DNA of 10,172 nucleotides from Ignavibacteriales bacterium (lineage in GTDB: Bacteria > Bacteroidota > Ignavibacteria > Ignavibacteriales > Ignavibacteriaceae). The position numbers and the translations under genes were made by a program. Under the pieces are notes generated by a model. The model was given only the letters and a program-made list of their open reading frames with translations, did no database searches and had not been told where the DNA came from. Shown here piece after piece: positions 1 through 7,063 of this stretch. The stretch covers positions 1 to 10,172 of the forward strand of contig DAIEML010000068.1 of assembly GCA_027349615.1 (NCBI GenBank). The letters run 5' to 3'. Each line of letters starts with the position of its first letter. Positions within the stretch are counted from its first letter, which is position 1.

Positions 1-264
1 AATGGAAAGCTCAGAAATATCGCACCGCATTGGATGAGGCAGTTTGGAACTTTGATGGTTAATCATGGAATTAGCAAAGATGGCTTAAGCTGTACAACCT
101 GCCATTCTACAAATGGAATTTTAGATTTTGCTAAGCTTGGTTATTCACCGGAAAGAGTAAAAGATTTAACTCATCTTAAAGAGTTGAAATATTTTAAAAC
201 TAATTATCCGGAAATTAGAGTAACGAAAACTGAATCAAAGAAAAATTTTCTTTCGAAGAGATAA
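1..264 (+). CDS. Multihaem c-type cytochrome, C-terminal fragment
   Basis: The frame is open from the first base to a TAA stop, so this is the last 87 residues of a gene starting outside the window; the internal ATG at 34 is probably not the true start. One haem-attachment motif CTTCH is encoded at 91-105. It is preceded by histidines in PHW and NHGI contexts that could be axial ligands, and followed by GILDFAKLGY and a charged tail. A final CxxCH followed by a G-x-LD-x-x-x-LGY segment resembles the C-terminus of octahaem tetrathionate reductase-type and related multihaem cytochromes, which are periplasmic electron-transfer proteins. The exact family and the number of haems cannot be told from this piece. 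The gene converges on cydB with a shared hairpin between them. A functional link with the bd oxidase is possible but not shown. Confidence 0.8.
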   Translation, partial: NGKLRNIAPHWMRQFGTLMVNHGISKDGLSCTTCHSTNGILDFAKLGYSPERVKDLTHLKELKYFKTNYPEIRVTKTESKKNFLSKR

Positions 265-267
265 TGA

Positions 268-304
268 ATTAAAAAAATGAAAGGGCAAGAAAATCTTGCC
301 CTTT
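268..304 (-). terminator. Intrinsic terminator of cydAB, possibly bidirectional
   Basis: A perfect 11-base inverted repeat (AAAGGGCAAGA at 280-290 and its complement at 294-304) encloses a 3-base loop. On the minus strand the hairpin is followed by CATTTTTTTAATTC, a good T-tract, and it lies 28 bases past the cydB stop, as expected for a rho-independent terminator of cydAB. On the plus strand the run after the stem is a weaker T-rich sequence, so it may also help end the cytochrome transcript. Confidence 0.85.
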
Positions 305-331
305 GTTCTAATAATTTCTGAATCAATCCTT

Positions 332-1348
332 CTAATAGCTTTCCTTACTCAAAACAACTTTCCCTTTAAATACTCTGTAAATCCAAATTGTATAAGCAAT
401 AACTATCGGCATTCCAATAAGCGCTATTATCAGCATCGTAAACAGTGTTCTTTCAGTAGAAGATGAATTATAAATTGTTAAACTGTAATTCAAATTTATG
501 TTAGAAGGAACTAATTTCGGAAATAAACTTACTGCTGATAATCCGATTATTGATGCAATTGTAATCGAAGATAAAATAAACGAGAAAAAATATTTTGCAC
601 CTTTAACTGCAACCGGAAGATAAAGGACTGACGCAAGCAGAAGGATAAATAAAATCCAAAATATCGGATTGTTAAGAATTCCATCAAACAAAAACGGAGC
701 TTCAAATATTGAAACGAAAGTTGCAATTACATAAAGCAGAATAAAAACAGTCCACATTTTGCTTATCAACTTAACCATTCTTCCCCTTAATTCGCCTTCA
801 GATTTTGTTGTCATATAAACTGCGCCGTGCATAATGAACATTGATAAGCTCAACAGGCCTATCAGAATTGAATAAGGATTTAAAAGATCGATAAAAGAGC
901 CGATAAAATTCCCGTTCGCATCGATTGGAATTCCTTTTAGAATATTTCCAATTGCAACTCCGAATAAAATTGATGGCAGAAGACTTCCCAATCCAAATGC
1001 TAAATCCCAAAGTTTTCTCCATCCGCTTGAATTTACTTTTCCACGGAATTCAAAAGAGACTGCTCTAAAAATTAATGCAGTTAATAAAAGCATGAAGGCA
1101 ATATAAAATCCGCTGAACACTGTTGCGTAAACAATCGGGAAAGCAGCGAATAATGCACCGCCGCCAGTCAACAGCCAAACTTCATTTCCATCCCAAACCG
1201 GCCCGATTGCATTCATCTCAATTCTTTTTTCATTTTCATCTTTAGTAAAAAGATGAATTACACCAACTCCCAAATCAAATCCATCTAAGATTGCATAACC
1301 GATGATTAAAACTCCGACTAACAAAAACCAAATTAAATTAAGATCCAT
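332..1348 (-). CDS. cydB: Cytochrome bd quinol oxidase subunit II
   Basis: Integral membrane partner of CydA in cytochrome bd oxidase, which oxidises quinol and reduces oxygen to water in the cytoplasmic membrane. The 338 residues are mostly hydrophobic helices. Diagnostic motifs are GYAILDGFDLGVG (17-29), GPVWDGNEVWLLTGGGALFAAFP (49-71), RAVSFEFR (95-102), NPYS (157-160), HGAVY (174-178) and a late SLFPKLVPS segment (274-282). The length is near the family's usual range and no break is seen. The ATG overlaps the cydA stop by one base (TAATG), and a strong GGGAGGTG Shine-Dalgarno lies inside the end of cydA, so translation is probably coupled. No CydX-like small subunit reading frame was found between this gene and the terminator. 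Confidence 0.97.
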   Translation of the reverse strand: MDLNLIWFLLVGVLIIGYAILDGFDLGVGVIHLFTKDENEKRIEMNAIGPVWDGNEVWLLTGGGALFAAFPIVYATVFSGFYIAFMLLLTALIFRAVSFEFRGKVNSSGWRKLWDLAFGLGSLLPSILFGVAIGNILKGIPIDANGNFIGSFIDLLNPYSILIGLLSLSMFIMHGAVYMTTKSEGELRGRMVKLISKMWTVFILLYVIATFVSIFEAPFLFDGILNNPIFWILFILLLASVLYLPVAVKGAKYFFSFILSSITIASIIGLSAVSLFPKLVPSNINLNYSLTIYNSSSTERTLFTMLIIALIGMPIVIAYTIWIYRVFKGKVVLSKESY

Positions 1349-2682
1349 TATGACAACACCTCCCTTTCACCAATATTTTCCGGACCATGTTTTATTTCTT
1401 TAACTAAGAGATAAATGTAGAGCGAACCAATAAGAAGATAAATTAAGAAGAACAATATTATCGAAAAGAAAAGATCTCCTGAAACTATTGAAGTTGAAAC
1501 CGCATCTTTAGTTCGCATTACTTGATAAACTATCCAGGGCTGCCGACCGACTTCTGCGGCAATCCAGCCAAGCTCGCAGGCAAATATTGGGAATGGAATT
1601 GCCCAGATAAAAATTCTTAAAAGTTTTTTACTCTCCCAAAGTTTATTTCTATAAAGCTGAATAGTTCCTAAAGCGGTTAAGAGAATAAATAACATTCCAA
1701 GCAAAACCATATTATGGTAAGAAACAAAAGTGATAAACAGCGGCGGCAAATTTTCCTGAGGAAATTCATTTATGCCTTTTACTTTTGCATTTGGATCGCC
1801 AAAGGCAAGCCAGCTTAACAAATTTGGAATTTCTATTTTTGCTTTCAACTCCGGAGGAGGCATTACCGGCACTGCAAAGACTGCTAATGGAGCGCCAGCT
1901 TGTGTGGTATATAATCCTTGAATTGCTGCAAACTTTTCTGGCTGAAGTTTAGCAACTTCTCTTCCGCTTTCATGACCAAAAGGAAACAATTCCAGCAAGG
2001 AAACTATCAAACCAAAAATGACGGCAAGCTTCATGGATTTTTTGGCAAGTGTTTCATGATTTTTTCTAGTTAAGAAATATGCCGAAACTCCGGCCATCAT
2101 AAACGAACCGGCAATTAATGCAGCATCAACCGTGTGGAAAAATCTTATAACCGTTGAAGGATTGAAAACTGCTTCCCAGAAATTTGTCAGCTCAGCTCTT
2201 CCATTTTGAATTATATAACCTGCCGGCGTTTGCATCCATGAGCCAGCAACAATTATCCAGAAAGCAGAAATAGTTGCACCGACTGCAACCATAAAAATTG
2301 CAAACCAATGAACTCCTTTTGAAACTTTATTTCTTCCGAAAAGATAAAGGCCAAGAAATCCGGATTCCAAAAAGAATGCAAAAACGCCTTCAGCTGCCAA
2401 TGGCGCACCAAAAATATCTCCAACAAATTTTGAATATTGCGCCCAGTTGGTTCCGAACTGAAACTCCATAACAACGCCGGTTGCTACTCCGACCGCAAAA
2501 GTTAATGCAAGAATTTTTCCAAAGAACTTTCCTATCTTTTCATAAACTTCATCTCTCTTTTTCCATCCCAATGCTTCAACAATTACCAAAAGCCAGGCTA
2601 ATCCTATTGATAAAGGAGGAAAGACAAAGTGAAATCCGACAGTCATAGCAAATTGGATTCGTGACAACAGTACTACGTCCAT
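1348..2682 (-). CDS. cydA: Cytochrome bd quinol oxidase subunit I
   Basis: Haem- and quinol-binding subunit of cytochrome bd oxidase, 444 residues. Aligned by eye to E. coli CydA, the key residues are present: haem ligand His18 (E. coli His19), Glu98 and Glu106 (Glu99, Glu107) in AAEGVFAFFLES, haem b558 ligand His183 in FFHT (His186), and Met325 (Met393). The GWIAAEVGRQPW motif is at 372-383. The quinol loop is short, as in the cyanide-insensitive-like and Gram-positive-like branches, not the long-loop E. coli type. Two departures are visible. The QPEKFAAIQ segment (247-255) keeps Lys250 (E. coli Lys252) but has Gln255 where E. coli has Glu257. SYHNMV (321-326) has His323 where E. coli has Arg391. 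The ATG is supported by AGGAG seven bases upstream. The gene heads the cydAB pair. Confidence 0.97.
   Translation of the reverse strand: MDVVLLSRIQFAMTVGFHFVFPPLSIGLAWLLVIVEALGWKKRDEVYEKIGKFFGKILALTFAVGVATGVVMEFQFGTNWAQYSKFVGDIFGAPLAAEGVFAFFLESGFLGLYLFGRNKVSKGVHWFAIFMVAVGATISAFWIIVAGSWMQTPAGYIIQNGRAELTNFWEAVFNPSTVIRFFHTVDAALIAGSFMMAGVSAYFLTRKNHETLAKKSMKLAVIFGLIVSLLELFPFGHESGREVAKLQPEKFAAIQGLYTTQAGAPLAVFAVPVMPPPELKAKIEIPNLLSWLAFGDPNAKVKGINEFPQENLPPLFITFVSYHNMVLLGMLFILLTALGTIQLYRNKLWESKKLLRIFIWAIPFPIFACELGWIAAEVGRQPWIVYQVMRTKDAVSTSIVSGDLFFSIILFFLIYLLIGSLYIYLLVKEIKHGPENIGEREVLS
1357..1364 (-). promoter_or_regulatory. cydB ribosome binding site inside cydA
   Basis: GGGAGGTG on the minus strand sits 8 bases upstream of the cydB ATG, within the last codons of cydA. 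With the TAATG stop-start overlap it fixes the cydB start and points to translational coupling of the two subunits. Confidence 0.8.
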
Positions 2683-2746
2683 AGAATTACTCCTATAAAA
2701 AAATTATCAAATATTATGATTGGTAAGAAAGGAAATAAAAATAAAT

Positions 2747-2788
2747 ATTCTTTCATATAAATCTTAAAATAAAGATTGAAGAAAGAAT
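2747..2788 (-). other. Stem-loop in the aacS-cydA gap
   Basis: Two nested inverted repeats are visible: an outer ATTCTTTC (2747-2754) with GAAAGAAT (2781-2788), and an inner AATCTT (2760-2765) with AAGATT (2772-2777), with a 6-base loop and a small asymmetric internal loop. On the minus strand it is followed by ATTTATTTTTATTTCC. It could be a weak, AT-rich terminator for the tyrosine operon about 95 bases past aacS, or a structure in the cydA leader. The stem has few G:C pairs, so either role is tentative. Confidence 0.35.
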
Positions 2789-2837
2789 CGGTAATGCCCA
2801 AACTCCTTTCCCAAAGAAAATATCTTTAGAAAGTTCA

Positions 2838-2858
2838 TTTAAGGTTAGCCTAAATTTA
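2838..2858 (-). promoter_or_regulatory. Candidate DtxR/IdeR-type iron box upstream of cydA
   Basis: Bases 2840-2858 match the published DtxR/IdeR operator consensus TTAGGTTAGSCTAACCTAA at 15 of 19 positions, including an unbroken 12-base core AGGTTAGCCTAA (2842-2853). The site lies about 155 bases upstream of the cydA start. On the minus strand a weak promoter-like pair (TTTAGT, 16 bases, TTAAAT) brackets it, which would suit a repressor site, but that promoter match is poor. Metal-dependent control of cydAB is inferred from this match only; no DtxR-family gene is in the window. Confidence 0.45.
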
Positions 2859-2881
2859 ACTAAACTACTTGATAAAAAAAA

Positions 2882-4870
2882 TTAATTTGTAAGAAGTGAT
2901 TTTAGTTTTTCGAATTGAGTTAGTGAATTTGGATTTGCTAAAGTATCTCTGTTATCAATTGTTTCTCCATTTATAATTTTACTTACTGCTATTTCCACTT
3001 TTTTCCCGTTTAATGTTCTTGGCACTTCGGTAATTTGAAATATTTTTGACGGAATGTGTCTCCGCGTTGCATAAATGCTAATTCTTTCTTTTATTCTTTC
3101 TGTTAATTTTTCAGACAAAATTTTCCCATCAGATAAACTAACAAATAAAATAATCCTAACATCATTTTCATAACTTTGTCCTATAACCAAACTGTCAGTC
3201 ACTTCTTCTAAAGATTCTACTGCACGATAAATTTCAGCAGTTCCAATTCTTATTCCGCCTGGATTTAAAGTCGCATCCGATCGTCCGAAAATTATTACGC
3301 CTCCGGTTTCTGTAATCTTTACAAAGTCTCCGTGTCTCCAAATTCCATGATAATAATTGAAATAAGCTTCGTTATATTTTTTCTTTTCCGGATCGTTCCA
3401 AAAATAAATTGGCATTGATGGAAATGGCTTCGTACAAACCAATTCGCCTTTTTCATTAATTATAGAATTTCCTTTTTCATCAAAAACTTCTACCTTCATT
3501 CCCAATCCTCTGCATTGAATTTCACCTTCATATACTGGTAAGTTAGGATTTCCCAATACAAAGCAAGAAATAATATCTGTTCCACCGGAAATTGATGAAA
3601 GCTGTACATCATTTTTCACACTTGAATAAATGTATTGAAAATTTTCTTTTGATAAAGGTGAGCCTGTTGACAAAATTGTTTTGAGAGATGTTAAATCAAA
3701 ATTTTTACAAGGAATTAAATTAGATCTCTGGCAAATACTTAAATACTTTGGGCTCGTTCCAAATATCGAAATTTTTTCTTTTTGAATTTTTTCCCAAAAT
3801 AAATTTATATTTGGATAAACAGGATTCCCATCGTAAATAAAAATTGTTGCTCCCAAGAACAATGAACTAATAAGCCAATTCCACATCATCCAGCCACAAG
3901 TTGTATAATATGTAATTGTATCATTTCTGTTTAAGTTGGTATGAAGAGAAAGTTCTTTAAAGTGTTGAAGCAGCGTTCCGCCTGCGCCGTGGACAATACA
4001 TTTTGGTTTACCTGTGGTACCGGACGAATAAACTATATAAACTGGGTGATCAAAAGAATTTTGAGCAAAATCGATTTTAAGTGAATTAGAGAAGATAATT
4101 TCTTTAAAATACACGAACTTACGATTTTCATAAGAAGTTGATTTTGCGTTAACTCTGCTTTTAATAAAATTAAAAGAACTGTCGATGAGAATAACTTTTT
4201 TGATGCTTTTAATTTCAGAAACAACTTTCTCGATTTTTTCTAGACAATTAATTTTTTTGCCGTTGTATTGGTATGATTCAACAGCAAAGAAAACTTCCGG
4301 CTGAATCTGGCCAAATCGATCAATGATTCCTTGAATTCCAAAATCTGGCGAACAGGAAGACCAAATTGCTCCCAAGCTAGTTGCTGATAGCATTGCAATA
4401 ATAGCCTCAGGAATATTTGAGACAAAACCAGCAATTCGATCTCCGCTTTTGATTCCAATAGATTTTAGATATTCTGAACATGATGCAACATAACTGAATA
4501 GTTCTTCGTAAGTAATTCTAATATTCGAATAATCTTCCCTTGCGCTGATGATAGCTGTTTTGTCATCTTTATATCTAAGTAAATTTTCTGCAAAGTTTAG
4601 TTTTGATCCCTCAAACCATTTAGTTTCGAGCATTGCATTACTTGAAACTACTTTATCATAATTTTTAGAAGCAACAATACCCGAAAATTTCCAGATAGAT
4701 TTCCAAAATCCATCGATGTCGGAAATAGACCAATTATATAATTCATTATAGTCTTTAAATTCTTTATTAAAATTTGTTCTAAGAAATTTCATGTAAGCAG
4801 TCATGTTAGAGTTCTTGACTCTTTCATCAGATGGAATCCAAATTGGTTTTGGGGAATCTGAATTCTTCAT
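2882..4870 (-). CDS. aacS: Acetoacetyl-CoA synthetase
   Basis: ATP-dependent ligase that joins acetoacetate and CoA through an acyl-AMP intermediate in the cytoplasm. The 662 residues match the usual length of about 650. An ACS-like N-terminal cap with WSISDIDGFWKSIW (47-60) is followed by the adenylation domain: P-loop YSSGTTGKPK (281-290), the TCGWMMWNWL segment typical of this subfamily (324-333), SGGTD (428-432), WRHGDF (511-516), and the hinge region FGRSDATLNPGGIRIG (528-543). The catalytic lysine is in PRTLNGKKVE (617-626, probably Lys623). It is last in the tyrosine operon and would activate the acetoacetate released by fumarylacetoacetase. The start lies only 5 bases past the fah stop. 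No Shine-Dalgarno is visible; the upstream bases are almost all A and T. The protein is rich in Lys, Asn, Ile and Ser, in line with AT-rich DNA. Confidence 0.93.
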   Translation of the reverse strand: MKNSDSPKPIWIPSDERVKNSNMTAYMKFLRTNFNKEFKDYNELYNWSISDIDGFWKSIWKFSGIVASKNYDKVVSSNAMLETKWFEGSKLNFAENLLRYKDDKTAIISAREDYSNIRITYEELFSYVASCSEYLKSIGIKSGDRIAGFVSNIPEAIIAMLSATSLGAIWSSCSPDFGIQGIIDRFGQIQPEVFFAVESYQYNGKKINCLEKIEKVVSEIKSIKKVILIDSSFNFIKSRVNAKSTSYENRKFVYFKEIIFSNSLKIDFAQNSFDHPVYIVYSSGTTGKPKCIVHGAGGTLLQHFKELSLHTNLNRNDTITYYTTCGWMMWNWLISSLFLGATIFIYDGNPVYPNINLFWEKIQKEKISIFGTSPKYLSICQRSNLIPCKNFDLTSLKTILSTGSPLSKENFQYIYSSVKNDVQLSSISGGTDIISCFVLGNPNLPVYEGEIQCRGLGMKVEVFDEKGNSIINEKGELVCTKPFPSMPIYFWNDPEKKKYNEAYFNYYHGIWRHGDFVKITETGGVIIFGRSDATLNPGGIRIGTAEIYRAVESLEEVTDSLVIGQSYENDVRIILFVSLSDGKILSEKLTERIKERISIYATRRHIPSKIFQITEVPRTLNGKKVEIAVSKIINGETIDNRDTLANPNSLTQFEKLKSLLTN

Positions 4871-4875
4871 AAAAA

Positions 4876-5883
4876 TTATTTAGAAAAAATTTTAATTGAG
4901 TTCTCAGATTTTAAAATTTTATTAGAAAGTTTTCCTAATCCTGTTATTTCAAGTTCAATAATATCTCCTTCTTTTAACCAAGTTGGATGAAATACCTCGC
5001 TTTTTGTTTTTGCTATTAAAGCATTAGTTCCATTTAATTCGAGATAACAACCAGTTCCTACCGTACCAGAGCCAATAACATCCCCGGGATATAATTCAAC
5101 ACCGTATGATGCCCTTGCAATTATTTCTGCAAATGACCAGTTCATATCTTTTAAATTTCCTTGAGAAATTATTTTACCATTATGGATAGCTTTCATTTCT
5201 AGATTATATTTATTCCCGTTTTCAGATTTAATTAAATATTTTCCTAGCTCGTCTTGTGTTACTAACCAAGGTCCAATCGTTGTTGCAAAATCTTTACCTT
5301 TCGCTGGACCTAAATTCATTTTCATCTCTTCAGATTGTAAATATCTTGCAGATAAATCATTCATAATAGTATAACCAAAAATATAAGAATCTGCTTCTTC
5401 AACTTTAATATTTTTCCCTTTCTTCCCGATTACAATAGCGGCTTCTAATTCAAAATCCAATTTATTTAGATGATCTTCTTCAACTATCATATCTCCTTCG
5501 CCAAAAATTGCATTATGGTTTGTAAAATAAAATACTGGGAATTTATCAAACTCTGGAATCATATCTACTCCTCGGTTTCTTCTTGCAGTTTCCACATGCT
5601 GCCTAAATGCATATCCATCTCTGCAAGAGCGCGGATGAGGGACCGGAGCTATAATTTTAATTTTCTTTTCGTCAAGATCATTATCTATTTCCCTCTTTTT
5701 AATTGCTTCATCGACATTCTTTAATTTAAAAAATAATTCTTCTCCTCCATCCAATAGCTCCAATATATTAGATGGTAATTTCAAATCAATTTTAGATGCG
5801 GAAAATTCTAAATCATATATTTTGTTATTATTAAATAGTCCAAGCCTTTCACGGCCATCTATAATGAAGGTTAAAAGTTTCAT
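4876..5883 (-). CDS. fah: Fumarylacetoacetase (FAH family hydrolase)
   Basis: Hydrolyses fumarylacetoacetate to fumarate and acetoacetate, the last carbon-carbon cleavage of tyrosine catabolism. The 335 residues fit the shorter bacterial form, against about 420 in animals. Aligned by eye with mouse FAH, the active site is intact: Asp89 and the catalytic His96 in RDGYAFRQHV, Arg101 or Arg102 after it, Tyr119 in FPVFYFTN, metal ligands Glu145 and Glu147 in DFELE, Asp176 in IMNDLSAR, Lys197 in GKDFATTIGPW, Thr274 in GSGTVG and Glu282 in YLELNG. The retained RQH histidine favours a true fumarylacetoacetase over the many other FAH-fold hydrolases and decarboxylases. It starts 18 bases after the aminotransferase stop with only a weak GAGAT-like ribosome site. 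Action on maleylacetoacetate as well is possible, since no isomerase is encoded nearby. Confidence 0.9.
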   Translation of the reverse strand: MKLLTFIIDGRERLGLFNNNKIYDLEFSASKIDLKLPSNILELLDGGEELFFKLKNVDEAIKKREIDNDLDEKKIKIIAPVPHPRSCRDGYAFRQHVETARRNRGVDMIPEFDKFPVFYFTNHNAIFGEGDMIVEEDHLNKLDFELEAAIVIGKKGKNIKVEEADSYIFGYTIMNDLSARYLQSEEMKMNLGPAKGKDFATTIGPWLVTQDELGKYLIKSENGNKYNLEMKAIHNGKIISQGNLKDMNWSFAEIIARASYGVELYPGDVIGSGTVGTGCYLELNGTNALIAKTKSEVFHPTWLKEGDIIELEITGLGKLSNKILKSENSIKIFSK

Positions 5884-5901
5884 AATTGATCTCGATATTT
5901 T

Positions 5902-7026
5902 TTAGCTTAAAACTTGAGTTTTATATTTTTCAGAAACTATTTGATAAACTTTCTCAATAGTTTCAATTGCAAATTTGGTTTCTTCTAATGTTCCAGAGTT
6001 AATTCTAATTCCATTTGGGATTCCAAATGATTTAACATATCTCAAAATCAATCCGCAGTTTAAACATTCATCATTAAATGAAATAGCAAATTCTTCTGTC
6101 GGAAAAAGAAGTAAAAAAAAATTTGCGAATGTAGGTATATAACTAATTCCTAATTCATCAAATTTATTTTTCATCATATTCAAAGATATTTTATTTAGCT
6201 CTACTGTTTTTCTAATAAAATTTTTATCTTCAAACGAAGCCATAGCCGCTTCTTGTGCTAATAAACTTGGTTCAAATGGTAGCTTAACTTTATATAAAAT
6301 TTTTATTAAATATTCTGGTCCGATCGCAAATCCAATACGTAGTCCGGCTAATCCATAAGCCTTGGAAAGCGTTCTTAACACAATAAGATTTTCAAAGTCA
6401 TAATTAAATCCGTTTGGATATTCCGGGTTTTCTTCAGCATAAACTGTGTAAGCTTCATCCAATATTATAAGAATATACTTTGGAACCTTGTTCATAAACT
6501 TTTCAAATTCTTTTTTTGTAAACATTGTTCCTGTTGGATTATTGGGATTTGCTAAATATATCATTTTCGTTTTCAATGATATATTGTCAGCAATTTCTGT
6601 TAGATCAAATTTGAAATCATTGAGAGGAATATTTTTTAATTTGCGATTATATTTATTTGCATTAACATACCATCCAATAAAAGTACCTTCCGATGATAGC
6701 AATTCATCACCTTCTTCGCTGAATGCGGTAATTATATATTGAATTAAAGCATCCGATCCGCTGGCAGTAATTATTTGTTCGATCTTTTTATTATAAATTT
6801 TTGAAATAGCTGAAACAAGTTTGAAACCGGAAGGATCAGTATATCTGTGTAAATCAGGAATAAACTTTTGAATTGCTTCAGCAGCTTTTGGAGAAGGACC
6901 TAAAGGATTTTCATTTGATGCAAGTTTTACTACTTTTTGAATACCTTTCTCTCGGACAAGTTCGTCAATAGGTTTGCCGGCTTTGTACGGCGTTAATTCT
7001 TTAATATGTTTTGGTATTAAAATCAT
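5902..7026 (-). CDS. HisC-like class I/II aminotransferase, probable aromatic (tyrosine) aminotransferase
   Basis: PLP-dependent fold type I aminotransferase of 374 residues, close in sequence to histidinol-phosphate aminotransferases. Visible motifs: SNENPLGPSP (37-46), RYTDPSG (61-67), ASGSDALIQ (88-96), NPNNPTGT (160-167), Asp190 in LDEAY, PLP lysine Lys222 in SKAYGLAGLRIG (221-232), and a C-terminal substrate-carboxylate arginine Arg341 in IRINSGTLEET. Automated annotation would likely call it HisC. Its position between hmgA and fah, with no other his gene in view, instead suggests it transaminates tyrosine (and perhaps phenylalanine) to 4-hydroxyphenylpyruvate, the substrate of hpd. HisC-type enzymes with activity on aromatic amino acids are known in other bacteria. 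An in-frame stop four codons upstream rules out a longer start. A GGAGAG stretch upstream is too far away to serve as an ordinary ribosome site. The family is sure; the substrate is inferred. Confidence 0.88.
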   Translation of the reverse strand: MILIPKHIKELTPYKAGKPIDELVREKGIQKVVKLASNENPLGPSPKAAEAIQKFIPDLHRYTDPSGFKLVSAISKIYNKKIEQIITASGSDALIQYIITAFSEEGDELLSSEGTFIGWYVNANKYNRKLKNIPLNDFKFDLTEIADNISLKTKMIYLANPNNPTGTMFTKKEFEKFMNKVPKYILIILDEAYTVYAEENPEYPNGFNYDFENLIVLRTLSKAYGLAGLRIGFAIGPEYLIKILYKVKLPFEPSLLAQEAAMASFEDKNFIRKTVELNKISLNMMKNKFDELGISYIPTFANFFLLLFPTEEFAISFNDECLNCGLILRYVKSFGIPNGIRINSGTLEETKFAIETIEKVYQIVSEKYKTQVLS

Positions 7027-7063
7027 GTTTTCTGTTTGTTAAAAAATCTCTCTCTCCGAAAAT

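Noticed and set aside
798..2474. Minus-strand frames of about 73 codons inside cydB and cydA
   Set aside because: They are out-of-frame shadows of two clearly conserved membrane proteins.
2760..2833. A 24-codon minus-strand frame in the cydA leader, considered as a leader peptide or CydX-like subunit
   Set aside because: It has no ribosome site, is not located after cydB where CydX is usually encoded, and its sequence lacks a CydX-like transmembrane pattern.
2689..2881. Bacteroidota-type -33/-7 promoter before cydA
   Set aside because: No TTTG and TAnnTTTG pair with acceptable spacing was found by eye; only partial matches exist.
5470..6742. Plus-strand frames of 84 codons at 5470-5724 and 6488-6742
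   Set aside because: They lie entirely antisense to fah and the aminotransferase, encode Phe/Ile/Asn/Ser-rich peptides typical of the complement of AT-rich genes, and have no ribosome site.
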